This document shows, piece by piece, positions 9,019-18,364 of a DNA stretch of 37,797 bases (position 1 is its first letter; each line of letters opens with the position of its first letter). The position numbers were made by a program, and so were the translations under genes. Under the pieces are notes generated by a model, which had not been told where the DNA came from, did no database searches, and was given only the letters and a program-made list of their open reading frames with translations. Origin of the DNA: Candidatus Solibacter usitatus. Lineage in GTDB: Bacteria > Acidobacteriota > Terriglobia > Bryobacterales > Bryobacteraceae. The DNA lies in NCBI GenBank assembly GCA_016191645.1, contig JACPVQ010000079.1, positions 1 to 37,797 of the forward strand. Reading direction: 5' to 3'.

Positions 9019-9516
9019 TCAGTTGCGCGAGTAATAGCCGCCCATCGGCTCCGCGCCTTCTTCACCATCGCCCGAGAACGGATCCGGCATGTCGATGGTG
9101 TCCATGAGGTCCAATAATTCTTCGTACCACTTGGTTCGTAGATCGTAAACGTAGAAACGGTTGCCTACTTCAAACACGAGTTCCACGGCGCACGTAAATC
9201 CGTCGTAGGCGAAAAGCTCCTTGATCCGCCTGCCGACACTGCGCTGCTCGTCGAGCGGCATGTCGGATTCCTCCATGCTTTCCAGCGCATCTTCCGCCAT
9301 CGCCCGCTTGAATTCCTTGTGGTTGAAGATCATCAACTTCACGCCTGCCTGCACGGCGCAGTCGGCGAATTCTTTATAATCCGAATGCGAATCCACGTCC
9401 CAGAAGACCAGCCGTTGTTCGTGCAGTTCATTGACCAGTCCGCGAAAGACCGCCAGACCTTTTGCGCGCAAGTATTCGGGAATCTCCCGCGCTAATGCTT
9501 CCAGGTTTTTTGTCAT
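9019..9516 (-). CDS. Acidic conserved-looking protein of unknown function
   Basis: 165 residues, no signal peptide, no membrane segment, and no domain I recognise. The N-terminal two thirds look like an alpha/beta fold (RLVFWDVDSHSDYKEFADCAVQAG, KLMIFNHKEF), followed by FTCAVELVFEVGNRFYVYDLRTKWYEELL, and an acidic Gly-rich tail. Its ATG overlaps the stop of the aldehyde dehydrogenase gene in an ATGA arrangement (9513-9516), implying translational coupling. Only five bases separate it from recJ. It could serve the microcompartment enzyme or the repair genes; the sequence does not decide. Confidence 0.75.
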   Translation of the reverse strand: MTKNLEALAREIPEYLRAKGLAVFRGLVNELHEQRLVFWDVDSHSDYKEFADCAVQAGVKLMIFNHKEFKRAMAEDALESMEESDMPLDEQRSVGRRIKELFAYDGFTCAVELVFEVGNRFYVYDLRTKWYEELLDLMDTIDMPDPFSGDGEEGAEPMGGYYSRN

Positions 9517-11285
9517 GTGCGTTTGGCCAACACAAGAATGTCATGCGTGCCCGCAAGTTCGCGCGCGGACGGCGTGACAATACTCTTGGGTCCGATGAAA
9601 ATCTTTTTCGATTCGCGCAACGCGACGCGGACGTCGTGTTCGCAAACAAAATCGGCGATCGCCACGGGCGGGGCGGGCGGGGTTGGCTGTGGAGCCGCAA
9701 GAGTTGGCGCGGCCGCCGGCAGCGGCAGAGAACATCCGCAACTCGCATCGGCAGCGCCCGCGGTCTTGCGCGAATCCAAAAAGCGGTCCACAACATTGGT
9801 CGCCACCGAGTGAGAGTTTGGCCCAACCACGCCCTTCTTTTGGAGGAACTTCTCCACCGCGGCGGAGATGGCTTCCTTCCCCGGCGCCGCCACCGATTCT
9901 AACGCCGCGGGCGCGGATTCAAACGCGTCCTCCGCTTTGCGCACGACGTAGGCGATGCGTTTCGTGTTGAACAGATGCTGCGGGCCAACATTGTCCGATG
10001 TAATGTTGCCGGCAATCGCACCGCAGCCCAATGTCATGGATGGCTGCACGTCCGTTGTGATTCCCGTCGACCCCTGCGGCGCCGGCGTGCTGACCAACAC
10101 GCGGAAGGCCGGCATGCGCTTCCCGTATTCCAGAATGCGGTGATCGTCCTTGGCGTGGATCACGCAAGTGTGGCCTAGTCCGCCGAAGCGCAAAATCCCT
10201 TCACAGGCATCCATCGCCGCGGCGAAGTCTTTCACAAAATAGAGTGCCAGTACGGGCGACAGTTTCTCCGCCGACAGCGGATGCTGCCTTCCCACGCCGT
10301 GAATCTCCACGGCAAGAATGGAAGCGTCGGCGGGCACTTCGAATCCGGCTTTCTTCGCCACCGTTTGCGGCGATTGCCCGACGCAATCGGCGTTGACAAT
10401 CAGTTTGTCGTTCAGCAACACGCGGGCCAGCGCCGCGCCTTGTTCCTCCGTGCATAGATACGCCTTGCGGGCTTTCAGCTCCGCAAGGATTCTCTCGCGC
10501 AGAGAACTGGCGGCGACAATCGTTTGCTCGCTGGAACACACCGTTCCGAAATCGAACGACTTGCCTTCCACAACTTTGCCGACGGCCTCCGCCAAGTCGG
10601 CGGATTCGTCGATCAGTACGGGTACATTCCCCGGCCCGACGCCGTAGGCGGGCTTGCCGCTGGAATAGGCGGCCCTGACCATGGCGCTGCCGCCGGTGGC
10701 GAGAATGACGCTCACCTTGGGATGGCGCATCAGAGCGTTTGTGCCTTCCAGCGTCGCATTGTTGATGCATTGAATCAGATCGGGCGGCGCGCCCGCCGCA
10801 ATGGAGGCGCGATGCATCAGGTCGATGGTCGCGCATGTGCAGCCCTTTGCGCGCGGGTGCGGACTGTGCACGACGGCATTGCCTGACTTCAGCGAAACGA
10901 TAGTCTTGTAAATTGCCGTTGAGGTTGGATTGGTGGTCGGGAGCACTGCGGCGACCACGCCAACAGGCTCGGCGATCTCGATGATCTTTCGTTCTTTGTC
11001 TTCGCGCAGGACGCCGATGGTTCTCATCCCACGGATGCGGCGCGGCAATATATCGGAACAGAGCAGATTCTTCGCGGTCTTGCCTTCGACGGTGCCGTAT
11101 CCCGTCTCGCGCACGGCCATTTCCGCCAAAGCCTTCGCCTGCGATCGCGCGGCCGCCGCCATCGCTTCGACAATCGCGTCCACTTGCTCCTGCGAATATT
11201 TGCGGTACTCCTGGAACGCCGCATGGGCCTTTTCGACCTTCGTGCGGACCTCTTGTACCGATACCAGGTCCGAATCCTGCAACAT
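9513..11285 (-). CDS. Microcompartment-type CoA-acylating aldehyde dehydrogenase with C-terminal encapsulation extension
   Basis: 590 residues. Residues 1-450 align by eye with EutE/PduP/AdhE-N acylating aldehyde dehydrogenases, with PVGVVAAVLPTTNPTST (107-123), GPGNVPV (217-223) and the catalytic Cys250 in FDFGTVCSSEQ. The reaction expected is aldehyde + CoA + NAD+ to acyl-CoA + NADH. The last 140 residues are extra: an amphipathic helix KEAISAAVEKFLQKK (470-484), a second one VATNVVDRFLDS (494-505), an Ala/Pro-rich linker (520-542), and a closing module with DVRVALRESKKIFIG and IVTPSARELA. Short amphipathic helices of this kind target enzymes into bacterial microcompartments. It starts 18 bp after the BMC-H gene. 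Confidence 0.88.
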   Translation of the reverse strand: MLQDSDLVSVQEVRTKVEKAHAAFQEYRKYSQEQVDAIVEAMAAAARSQAKALAEMAVRETGYGTVEGKTAKNLLCSDILPRRIRGMRTIGVLREDKERKIIEIAEPVGVVAAVLPTTNPTSTAIYKTIVSLKSGNAVVHSPHPRAKGCTCATIDLMHRASIAAGAPPDLIQCINNATLEGTNALMRHPKVSVILATGGSAMVRAAYSSGKPAYGVGPGNVPVLIDESADLAEAVGKVVEGKSFDFGTVCSSEQTIVAASSLRERILAELKARKAYLCTEEQGAALARVLLNDKLIVNADCVGQSPQTVAKKAGFEVPADASILAVEIHGVGRQHPLSAEKLSPVLALYFVKDFAAAMDACEGILRFGGLGHTCVIHAKDDHRILEYGKRMPAFRVLVSTPAPQGSTGITTDVQPSMTLGCGAIAGNITSDNVGPQHLFNTKRIAYVVRKAEDAFESAPAALESVAAPGKEAISAAVEKFLQKKGVVGPNSHSVATNVVDRFLDSRKTAGAADASCGCSLPLPAAAPTLAAPQPTPPAPPVAIADFVCEHDVRVALRESKKIFIGPKSIVTPSARELAGTHDILVLAKRT

Positions 11286-11303
11286 GTGTGCTATTGAGTG
11301 CGG

Positions 11304-11600
11304 CTACGAAATCGACTTGTCGTTGCTCTTCTTTGCGCCGGGAAGAATTTTCTCGACCTCTTCATGAGGATTGGGAATCACGTGCACGGAAACCAATTCA
11401 CCAACGCGCCGTGCGGCGGCGGCGCCGGCGTCCGTGGCCGCTTTTACCGCGCCCACATCACCCCTCACCGTGACCGTGACATAGCCCGCGCCGATGAATT
11501 CCTTACCGGTGAGGACTACGTTTGCCGTCTTGACCATCGCATCGGAGGCTTCAATCGCTCCAATGAGACCTTTGGTCTCCACCATTCCAAGGGCTTCCAT
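11304..11600 (-). CDS. BMC-H hexameric microcompartment shell protein (PduA/EutM-like)
   Basis: 98 residues from ATG 11600, chosen because AGAGG lies about nine bases upstream; an in-frame TTG at 11624 would add eight residues. The whole protein is a single BMC domain: [17 protein letters not shown] (2-18), AANVVL-like strand (26-30), pore-loop region [10 protein letters not shown] (34-43), [19 protein letters not shown] (45-62) and [16 protein letters not shown] (72-87). This is very close to PduA/EutM in length and motifs; the pore-lining loop reads FIGAG instead of KIGSG. BMC-H hexamers tile the facets of metabolosome shells. No BMC-P pentamer or BMC-T trimer gene is in the window. Confidence 0.95.
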   Translation of the reverse strand: MEALGMVETKGLIGAIEASDAMVKTANVVLTGKEFIGAGYVTVTVRGDVGAVKAATDAGAAAARRVGELVSVHVIPNPHEEVEKILPGAKKSNDKSIS

Positions 11601-11675
11601 TTCCGTTACCTCTTCCGAGCGCAAGTATGCGAATTTTCACGGTACCACAAACAAAGTAACGCGGACCGGAGAGGA

Positions 11676-13076
11676 TTAGGCTTTCTTGCCCATCTTGTTG
11701 ATTTCGTCGAAGAAGACGCGGCGGCCTTCGTCCATGGCGAGATTCGCCAGGATGACGGCGGTGGAATCCGCCAAGCCGACTTCCAAATCCGCCAGCGGCC
11801 GCTTCCCGGTGCGAACGGAATTCAGGAATGCATCGAGTTGAATATCGACGGGGTTGCGCGTTTCTTCCGGCGTCATCACCCCTTTCGAATAAAGCCAGCG
11901 CCGCGCGAACTTCATCTCCTTCGATAGGAAGCCGTCCTGATCGCTGACCTGATCCTTGGCCAGCAGGATGGGCAGAGCCCGGCCGCCCCTGCCGGTGCTG
12001 AGCAGGGTTGCCGACGACGCGGCGGCCTTCTCTTTGGTCTTGCCCGCCGTTTCCACTTTCGGGCCCGGTTCATAGAACCACAAGCCGAGTGCCGGCTCAT
12101 TGTCCGTACCCACGGTGATTTCGATGGTGCCCTGCGTGCCCATGATTACTTCGCCAAATTCTGTGCGCGTACCCCCAAACATGCAGAGATGCTTGTTGGT
12201 GCTGATGGAGCTGTACATCATCTTCTGCCCCTTCGGATAGCGGAAGATGAGTTGGATGTTGTCGTAAACGGTGCGGCCGTCTTTGTGATAATCGATGCCG
12301 CCCACGCCGACGACGAATTCGGGGTGGTGGCCGAACATCCAATCGGCAACGTCCACCTGGTGCGAGGCAAGCTCCGCGGTAAGTCCGCCGGACTTGGTTT
12401 TGTCGAGCCGCCAGTTATTCTTGCGATACACCCAACCCGGGTTGCGATTCCATTGGGCGTAGACATGCGTGACATCGCCGATCATGCCCTTTTCGACCAT
12501 TTGTTTCGCCGTCTGGTAGAACTCGCTATACCGGCGCTGCAAGCCCACTTGCATCACCTGCTTCGGCCTGTCGTTGGACAACTGGCGGAGAGCATGCACT
12601 TCGTCGGCCTTGAACACCAGGCTCTTTTCGCAAAACGTGTGCTTGCCGGCGAGCAGGGCGTCGCGTGTAATGGGAAAGTGCGTGTAGAGCGGCGTGGCGA
12701 TGACAACGGCATCAATGTCTTTGCGGCCCAGCAACTCACGGTAGTCCTTGACGGCGGCGGGATTGTCCGGAGCTTCGCCGAGACCCTTCTTGAGGTTGGC
12801 GTCGTCGATGTCGCAGATGGCGACGCACTTTCCGCCATCGACGGACTTGAAATGCTTCAAGTGGTACTGCCCGCGTCCTCCGGTGCCAATCACGCCGTAT
12901 TGCACGGTGCTGTTGGCGGCGCGGACTTTCTGAATGCGCGGAAAGCCGGCGGCCATGGCAACGGCGGCTGTAGTGACGCCGGCAACCTTGACGGCTTCAC
13001 GACGGGTGATGTCGGCCTTGCGGCGCGAGGAGGCGGGAGGGTTGGTCTTCTTAGGCATGGTGGAAGTACTTTCCAT
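11676..13076 (-). CDS. Tat-exported Gfo/Idh/MocA family oxidoreductase
   Basis: 466 residues. A twin-arginine signal is at about residues 22-53 (ITRREAVKVAG, a hydrophobic Ala/Val stretch, then KVRA), so the protein is probably folded with NAD(P) before export. The Rossmann motif is GVIGTGGRGQYH (61-72); VVIATPLYTHF and the FCEKSLV segment match the family's substrate-proximal Lys region (EKS in place of EKP). The C-terminal alpha/beta domain follows with GGLTAELASHQVDVADW. Such proteins oxidise or reduce sugars and cyclitols and are abundant in Acidobacteria and Planctomycetes. ATG 13058 is an alternative start. It is 75 bp upstream of the shell gene on the same strand. Confidence 0.88.
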   Translation of the reverse strand: MESTSTMPKKTNPPASSRRKADITRREAVKVAGVTTAAVAMAAGFPRIQKVRAANSTVQYGVIGTGGRGQYHLKHFKSVDGGKCVAICDIDDANLKKGLGEAPDNPAAVKDYRELLGRKDIDAVVIATPLYTHFPITRDALLAGKHTFCEKSLVFKADEVHALRQLSNDRPKQVMQVGLQRRYSEFYQTAKQMVEKGMIGDVTHVYAQWNRNPGWVYRKNNWRLDKTKSGGLTAELASHQVDVADWMFGHHPEFVVGVGGIDYHKDGRTVYDNIQLIFRYPKGQKMMYSSISTNKHLCMFGGTRTEFGEVIMGTQGTIEITVGTDNEPALGLWFYEPGPKVETAGKTKEKAAASSATLLSTGRGGRALPILLAKDQVSDQDGFLSKEMKFARRWLYSKGVMTPEETRNPVDIQLDAFLNSVRTGKRPLADLEVGLADSTAVILANLAMDEGRRVFFDEINKMGKKA

Positions 13077-13143
13077 AGCAGTTTATCGAAGTGAAACGGG
13101 ATCTAGCAAACGGACGACCCGGCGTTTAGTAGACTGGGAAACT
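13077..13143. promoter_or_regulatory. Divergent intergenic region between two exported Gfo/Idh genes
   Basis: The 67 bp between the starts must hold the promoters of both genes. I find no convincing -35/-10 pair; a weak GGGAA precedes the rightward ATG. A shared regulator is plausible but no operator repeat is evident. Confidence 0.35.
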
Positions 13144-14211
13144 ATGCGCAGTTTGATTCTCACATCCGCATTTCTCACTTTCGCCGGTTGCCTTCACGCT
13201 CAGGAACCGACCATCGCCATCATCGGCCTGCGCCATTCGCACGTCTGGGGGCACATTGGAAAGATGATCGAAGGCAAGCCCGCGCGCCTTGTTGGCATCG
13301 CGGAGACGCTGCCCGTACAAATTGAAGAAGCGAAAAAGCGCGGCGCGGCAGCCAATCTTTTCTATACGGACTACAAGAAGATGCTGGATGAAACGAAGCC
13401 AACCATGGTGTGGGCGTTCGTGGAGAACAACCGGCATTTGGAAATCATCGAAGCGTGCGCGCCGCGCAAGATTCACGTCATCTTCGAAAAGCCCTTGGCT
13501 GCGACGCACAGGGATGCGATGCGAATCCGCCAGCTTGCGCTGGGCAGCGGTATCCACGTGATGACCAACTATCAGATGGCGTGGTGGGGCGCGAATTACA
13601 CGGCGAAGAAAACGGCCGATTCCGGCGCGCTGGGAATGGTATGGCGGCTGCGCGGAATCGTGGGGCACGGCGGCCCGGGCGCGGCCAGCGGCTTGAACAA
13701 GGTATTTGTCGATTGGCTGGCGGACCCCGAAAAGAACGGCGCTGGAGCGTTGATGGATTTTGGCTGTTACAACGCCTTGTGGAGCCTTTGGTATTTGGGA
13801 AAACCCGAAAGCGTGTTCGCCCACGTCAATCAACTGCGGCCCGATGAGTTCCCGAAAGTGGAAGACAATTCGACATTCATTCTCACCTACAAGAACGGAG
13901 TGGGCCTGTTCGAAGGAAGCTGGGATTTGCCGCGCAGCTTCCAGGATCTGGAGGTCTTCGGACGCTCCGGCAGTCTGCATATGGTGAATGGCAAGGTGGA
14001 GTTGCGGAAGGGCCGCGGCGCGGCCACCGAGGTTCCCATTGAGCCGCTGCCTCCGGAGCGCGCCGAACCCATCGCCTACATGGTGGATTGCATCCGGAAG
14101 AATCGCGCGCCGGAGGGCATGCTCGCCATCGACATCAATGTGGATGTCGTGGAGATCATCGATGCCTTGAAGCTGTCGCTGAAAGAAAAGAAAGCGGTGC
14201 GGCTCAACTAG
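13144..14211 (+). CDS. Sec-exported Gfo/Idh/MocA family oxidoreductase with variant nucleotide motif
   Basis: 355 residues from ATG 13144; an upstream open frame continues to 12934 but covers the divergent gene. The N-terminus is a signal peptide (MRSLILTSAFLTFAGCLHAQE); the FAGC could be a weak lipobox, or LHA-Q a signal peptidase I site. The Rossmann turn reads IAIIGLRHSHVWGH rather than GxGxxG, a variant known from some subfamilies. FEKPLA contains the conserved Lys, and the C-terminal domain has GGPGAASG and LMDFGCYNALW. Substrate unknown. It is divergent from the Tat-exported paralogue, 67 bp between starts, and its stop abuts that of lgt. Confidence 0.85.
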   Translation: MRSLILTSAFLTFAGCLHAQEPTIAIIGLRHSHVWGHIGKMIEGKPARLVGIAETLPVQIEEAKKRGAAANLFYTDYKKMLDETKPTMVWAFVENNRHLEIIEACAPRKIHVIFEKPLAATHRDAMRIRQLALGSGIHVMTNYQMAWWGANYTAKKTADSGALGMVWRLRGIVGHGGPGAASGLNKVFVDWLADPEKNGAGALMDFGCYNALWSLWYLGKPESVFAHVNQLRPDEFPKVEDNSTFILTYKNGVGLFEGSWDLPRSFQDLEVFGRSGSLHMVNGKVELRKGRGAATEVPIEPLPPERAEPIAYMVDCIRKNRAPEGMLAIDINVDVVEIIDALKLSLKEKKAVRLN

Positions 14212-14991
14212 CTATGTAGCCGCGCGCTGAGATTTCCGAAGCAACCAGAATCCAACCAGGAAGAGACCGGCCGACGCCCACTGCGCCAGCGACAATGGCC
14301 ATCCAAACGGATTGGGCTGATCGTGCGAGCGCACGAATTCGACGAAGAATCTGGCCGCTGGATAAAGCATCAGATAGAGCCCGATCATAGTTCCGGCGGG
14401 GCGCTGTTCCCGTGATCGCAAATAAAGAAACGCGAAGATGGCGAATTCCGCCGCTGCTTCGTAGAGCTGCGTTGGATGCAGCGGAACGCCGAGCGGAACG
14501 CCCACAAGACGGCCTGCTTCGGGATCTGTGAATCGCACCGCCCAAGGGCGTTCGCAGAAATCGCCCCAACAACAGCCGGCGGCGAAACATCCAAGGCGGC
14601 CGATGGCGTGGCCCAAAGCGATTCCCGGCGCGAACACATCGGCCACCGGAAGAAACGGCAGCTTGCGTGAACGTAAATACCAAACGGCCACCAGAAGCGC
14701 GGCGATGAGTCCGCCGTGAAAAACCCCGCCTGCCTGCAGCGTCGCCAGCGAGAAGATCTCCGAGGGTTTTTTCAAGTACGTGTCGAAGTCGTATAGGATC
14801 ATCAGCAGCTTTGCGCCGGCTAGTCCCGCCAGCGCCACGTAGATGCCGAGGTCCATGACCAACTGCGCGTCCATTCCACGACGCTTGGCCAGTTTTCCCA
14901 CAACCGAGAGGCCAGCAAGGAAACCCAGCGTGACCAGCACGCCGTAGGTGGGGAGAAAGAAACTTCCGATCGAAAAAACTTTGGGAAACAT
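14212..14991 (-). CDS. lgt: Prolipoprotein diacylglyceryl transferase Lgt
   Basis: 259 residues with about seven hydrophobic segments. The family signature is intact: GHAIGRLGCFAAGCCWGDFC, followed by RFTDP and HPTQLYEA. Lgt transfers diacylglyceryl from phosphatidylglycerol to the lipobox Cys of preprolipoproteins in the inner membrane, the step just before LspA. The ATG follows the lspA stop directly (TAGATG), so the genes are translationally linked. Convergent with the Gfo/Idh gene with no intervening bases. Confidence 0.96.
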   Translation of the reverse strand: MFPKVFSIGSFFLPTYGVLVTLGFLAGLSVVGKLAKRRGMDAQLVMDLGIYVALAGLAGAKLLMILYDFDTYLKKPSEIFSLATLQAGGVFHGGLIAALLVAVWYLRSRKLPFLPVADVFAPGIALGHAIGRLGCFAAGCCWGDFCERPWAVRFTDPEAGRLVGVPLGVPLHPTQLYEAAAEFAIFAFLYLRSREQRPAGTMIGLYLMLYPAARFFVEFVRSHDQPNPFGWPLSLAQWASAGLFLVGFWLLRKSQRAAT

Positions 14992-15486
14992 CTATGCCAC
15001 CACCGGTTTCTGCTGCCACGCGGCAACCAGGAGCAAACCCGCGCCGACGCAGATGGCGCTATCGGCGACGTTGAAACTTGGCCACTCGTAGGAGCCGATG
15101 AACACCTGCAGGAAATCGGTCACTGTGCCGCGCATGATCCGGTCCATCAGGTTCCCAAGCGCGCCTCCCATCATCAGGGAAAGTCCGAACGCGGCGCTAT
15201 TCTTTTCCGGCCATCCGCCTTTCGGAAAGCGCCACAACTGCACGGCGACGAAAATGGACACCAGCGAACTGATGCCGATCAGAATTGCCATGCGCCACCA
15301 GCCGTCCGATTGATTGAGAAAGCCGAATGCCGCGCCGCGGTTCTGCGTATGGACAATGTTGAACACCCCGGGAATCACCACGCGGATGTCCCAGACCGAA
15401 AAGGTCTGCTCGATCCAGGCCTTCGTGAGACGATCCAGGATCAGGATGGCGGCGGCGATACCAACCCGCGCCCGGCGCGAAATCAT
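14992..15486 (-). CDS. lspA: Lipoprotein signal peptidase LspA (signal peptidase II)
   Basis: 164 residues, the normal length, with four hydrophobic segments. The aspartyl-protease residues are visible as Asp124 in TVTDFLQV and Asp142 in [13 protein letters not shown], together with NRGAAFGFL (49-57) and GNLMDR (111-116). It removes signal peptides from diacylated prolipoproteins in the inner membrane. Its ATG overlaps the ileS stop as ATGA, and the lgt ATG follows its own stop without a gap. Confidence 0.97.
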   Translation of the reverse strand: MISRRARVGIAAAILILDRLTKAWIEQTFSVWDIRVVIPGVFNIVHTQNRGAAFGFLNQSDGWWRMAILIGISSLVSIFVAVQLWRFPKGGWPEKNSAAFGLSLMMGGALGNLMDRIMRGTVTDFLQVFIGSYEWPSFNVADSAICVGAGLLLVAAWQQKPVVA

Positions 15487-18287
15487 GCCGGTATTTCCTT
15501 CAGCGCCCCGGCGCAGTTGTCACACACAGTGGGGAATTTCGGATCGAATCCAATGGCGGTGGAGTACTTCCAGCACCGCTCACATTTCTCGCCGGTGGCG
15601 CGTTCCACGTGAACCGATAACTCAGCTTCGGTGTGATCCTCGAGAATTACCTGGGAAACGATGAACAGGGCCGGCAGTTCCTTTTGAAACTCTTCCAGAA
15701 GCGGGTACAGATCGTTTCCGGCGCGCAAGCGTACACACGCCTCCAGCGGAGCGCCTATGAACTTTTCCTGGCGCGCCACTTCCAGCGATTTCAGCACCTG
15801 ATCGCGCACGGGCATCAACTGTTCCCATTTCGGCAAACGTTCGCGCATTGCCGCGGTCATGCCGGCAGTGGCGAACGAAGGCTCGGGAAAAACGGTGAGA
15901 TGCACGCTATCGGGGTCGCCGTCCAGCTTTTGCAGATGCGCCCACACTTCGTCCGTGGTGAAGGTAAGCAGCGGAGCAAGCAATCGGGACAGGGCGTGAG
16001 CCAGCCGGAACAGCGACGATTGCGCACTCCGGCGGGCATGCGATTTCGGCGCCGATGTATAGAGGCGGTCTTTGATGACGTCGAAGTAGATGGCGCTGAG
16101 ATCGGTGGATGCGAAGTTGTACACCGCCTGATAGACCTTGTGAAAATCGAAGTCCTCGTAATGTTTCCGGCAGCGCTCGATCAGGCTTTCCAGGCGCGCC
16201 AGAATCCACTGATCGAATTCCAGCTGTTGTTCCACCGCGAGAAGATCTGTCGCCGGAAGAAAGCCATCGAGATTACCCAGCGCATAGCGGAACGTATTGC
16301 GAAGCTTGCGATACGCTTCCGTGAGGCGCGTGAGGATGGTTTCGGAGATGCGAACATCTTCACTGAATTGAACGGATGAGGTCCACAGCCGGAGCAGTTC
16401 CGCTCCATGCTGTTTGATGATCTCCTCCGGCGCAATGACATTGCCCACCGATTTCGACATGGCGCGGCCTTCGCCGTCCAGAACCCACCCGTGCGTGGCG
16501 CATTCGCGATACGGCGCGGATCCTTTCAAGCCAACCCCAACCAGAAGCGAACTGTGGAACCATCCGCGGTATTGATCGCCGCCTTCGAGATACAAATCGG
16601 CGGGCCATTCCAATCCGTAGCGGCTGTTCAGAACGGCTAGATGGCTGCAGCCCGAATCCAACCACACGTCGAGAATATCTTTTTCCTTGCGGAAGGAACC
16701 GCCGCCGCATTTTTTGCACGACGACTCGCCGCCCATCAACTCTTCGGCGGTCTTCTCATACCACACGTCGGCGCTGTGCTCGCGGAAGAGTCCGACGACG
16801 TGATCAAGCACCTTGCGGTCCGTGAAGGGTTCGTTGCAGGCCTCGCAATAAAAGACGACAATCGGCACGCCCCACGTACGCTGCCGCGAGATGCACCAAT
16901 CGGGGCGCGTTGCGATCATGTTCGAGATGCGCTCTTCGCCCCACGCGGGCATCCACTTTACGTTGCCGATCGCCGCGAGCACATTCTGCCGCAGGCCGTT
17001 GCGTTCCATGCTGATGAACCATTGCTCGGTGGCGCGGAAGATGGTCGGCTTGTGGCAGCGCCAGCAATGCGGGTAGCTGTGATCGATACGCTTTTCGGCG
17101 AGTAACGCGCCGCGCTCGCGAAGGATTCCGATCACAACAGGGTTGGCATCCCAGACTGTGAGCCCTAACAACTCCGCGGGGATGACGCCCGGTGCGCCTT
17201 CCGCCTGGAAAAACGAACCCGTGGCATCGACAGGACAATACGTCGCGATGCCGTACTGCTGGCCGCTCACGTAATCTTCCTGGCCGTGACCGGGAGCCGT
17301 GTGAACGGCGCCGGTGCCCTGCTCCAGCGTGACATGATCGGCGAGGATTCCCAAGGAGTCACGTTCTAAGAACGGATGCCGGAAGACCTGTTTTTCCATC
17401 CGCTCGCCTTTGAACGTGGCCAGCGGTACCGGGTCCGCCCAACCGCATTTTTCGGCGGTTTCTTTGAGCAAACCGGAAGCGGCGATGTAGACATCGCCGT
17501 GAACCTGCACGGCAACGTATTCAAAGCGCGGATTGTAGGCGATGGCCATGTTCGCCGGAATGGTCCACGGAGTGGTGGTCCAGATGAGACCGTAAACTTT
17601 TTTCCCGGCCAGTGCCGGATCGATGGACGCCGGGTCCGTGGTCAACGCGAATCGAATCCACACCGACGGGCTCGCGTGCGGTTCGTATTCCACTTCCGCT
17701 TCCGCCAGCGCAGTCCGGCACCGGATGCACCAGTTCACCGGCTTGAGTCCTTTGTACACGTAGCCTTTTTCCAGAAAATCGACGAAGGCTCCGGCGATCT
17801 GCGCCTGATACGGCGCGCTCATCGTGAGATACGGATCGTCCCACTTGCCCAATACCCCGAGGCGCTGAAACTCGTCCACGTGCAGGCGGATGAATTTTTC
17901 CGCGTACTTGCGGCAGGCACGGCGAATCTCCACGGCGGACATCTCCGCCTTCTTCTTCCCCAATTCACCATCTACCTTGATTTCGATGGGCAGGCCATGA
18001 CAATCCCATCCCGGAACGTAGGGCGAGTCGAATCCGGCCATCGTCTTGGACTTTACGATGAAGTCTTTCAGGATCTTGTTGAAAGCCGTCCCCAGGTGGA
18101 TCCGCCCGTTCGCATAGGGAGGTCCATCGTGAAGCACATACCGCGGACGTCCGGCGCTGGCCGTGCGGATTCGCCCGTAGAGGTCGCTTTCCTTCCAATG
18201 CGCAAGCAGTTTCGGCTCGGCTTGCGGAAGGTTGGCCTTCATCGCGAAAGCAGTTTTCGGTAGGTTGACTGTTTTTTTCAGATCCAT
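15483..18287 (-). CDS. ileS: Isoleucyl-tRNA synthetase
   Basis: 934 residues from ATG 18287 ([12 protein letters not shown], the usual IleS beginning); an in-frame TTG at 18341 would add 18 residues. Class I motifs are [15 protein letters not shown] (54-68, HIGH) and [13 protein letters not shown] (KMSKS). The editing domain and the C-terminal zinc finger (CERCWKYS ... CDNC) are present. It charges tRNA-Ile in the cytoplasm. No convincing Shine-Dalgarno is seen before 18287. It leads the ileS-lspA-lgt operon, an arrangement also found in proteobacteria for ileS-lspA. Confidence 0.96.
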   Translation of the reverse strand: MDLKKTVNLPKTAFAMKANLPQAEPKLLAHWKESDLYGRIRTASAGRPRYVLHDGPPYANGRIHLGTAFNKILKDFIVKSKTMAGFDSPYVPGWDCHGLPIEIKVDGELGKKKAEMSAVEIRRACRKYAEKFIRLHVDEFQRLGVLGKWDDPYLTMSAPYQAQIAGAFVDFLEKGYVYKGLKPVNWCIRCRTALAEAEVEYEPHASPSVWIRFALTTDPASIDPALAGKKVYGLIWTTTPWTIPANMAIAYNPRFEYVAVQVHGDVYIAASGLLKETAEKCGWADPVPLATFKGERMEKQVFRHPFLERDSLGILADHVTLEQGTGAVHTAPGHGQEDYVSGQQYGIATYCPVDATGSFFQAEGAPGVIPAELLGLTVWDANPVVIGILRERGALLAEKRIDHSYPHCWRCHKPTIFRATEQWFISMERNGLRQNVLAAIGNVKWMPAWGEERISNMIATRPDWCISRQRTWGVPIVVFYCEACNEPFTDRKVLDHVVGLFREHSADVWYEKTAEELMGGESSCKKCGGGSFRKEKDILDVWLDSGCSHLAVLNSRYGLEWPADLYLEGGDQYRGWFHSSLLVGVGLKGSAPYRECATHGWVLDGEGRAMSKSVGNVIAPEEIIKQHGAELLRLWTSSVQFSEDVRISETILTRLTEAYRKLRNTFRYALGNLDGFLPATDLLAVEQQLEFDQWILARLESLIERCRKHYEDFDFHKVYQAVYNFASTDLSAIYFDVIKDRLYTSAPKSHARRSAQSSLFRLAHALSRLLAPLLTFTTDEVWAHLQKLDGDPDSVHLTVFPEPSFATAGMTAAMRERLPKWEQLMPVRDQVLKSLEVARQEKFIGAPLEACVRLRAGNDLYPLLEEFQKELPALFIVSQVILEDHTEAELSVHVERATGEKCERCWKYSTAIGFDPKFPTVCDNCAGALKEIPA

Positions 18288-18364
18288 CTGGGTTGGCTGG
18301 GGTTTCCGGGGGCTATCTTTATCGTACACGAGCCCCGCCAACCTGGACTGAAGTTTTGCGAATT

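Noticed and set aside
12189-13094. Open frame of 301 codons antisense to the Tat-exported oxidoreductase
   Set aside because: No domain, wrong composition, and the opposite strand is a clear gene.
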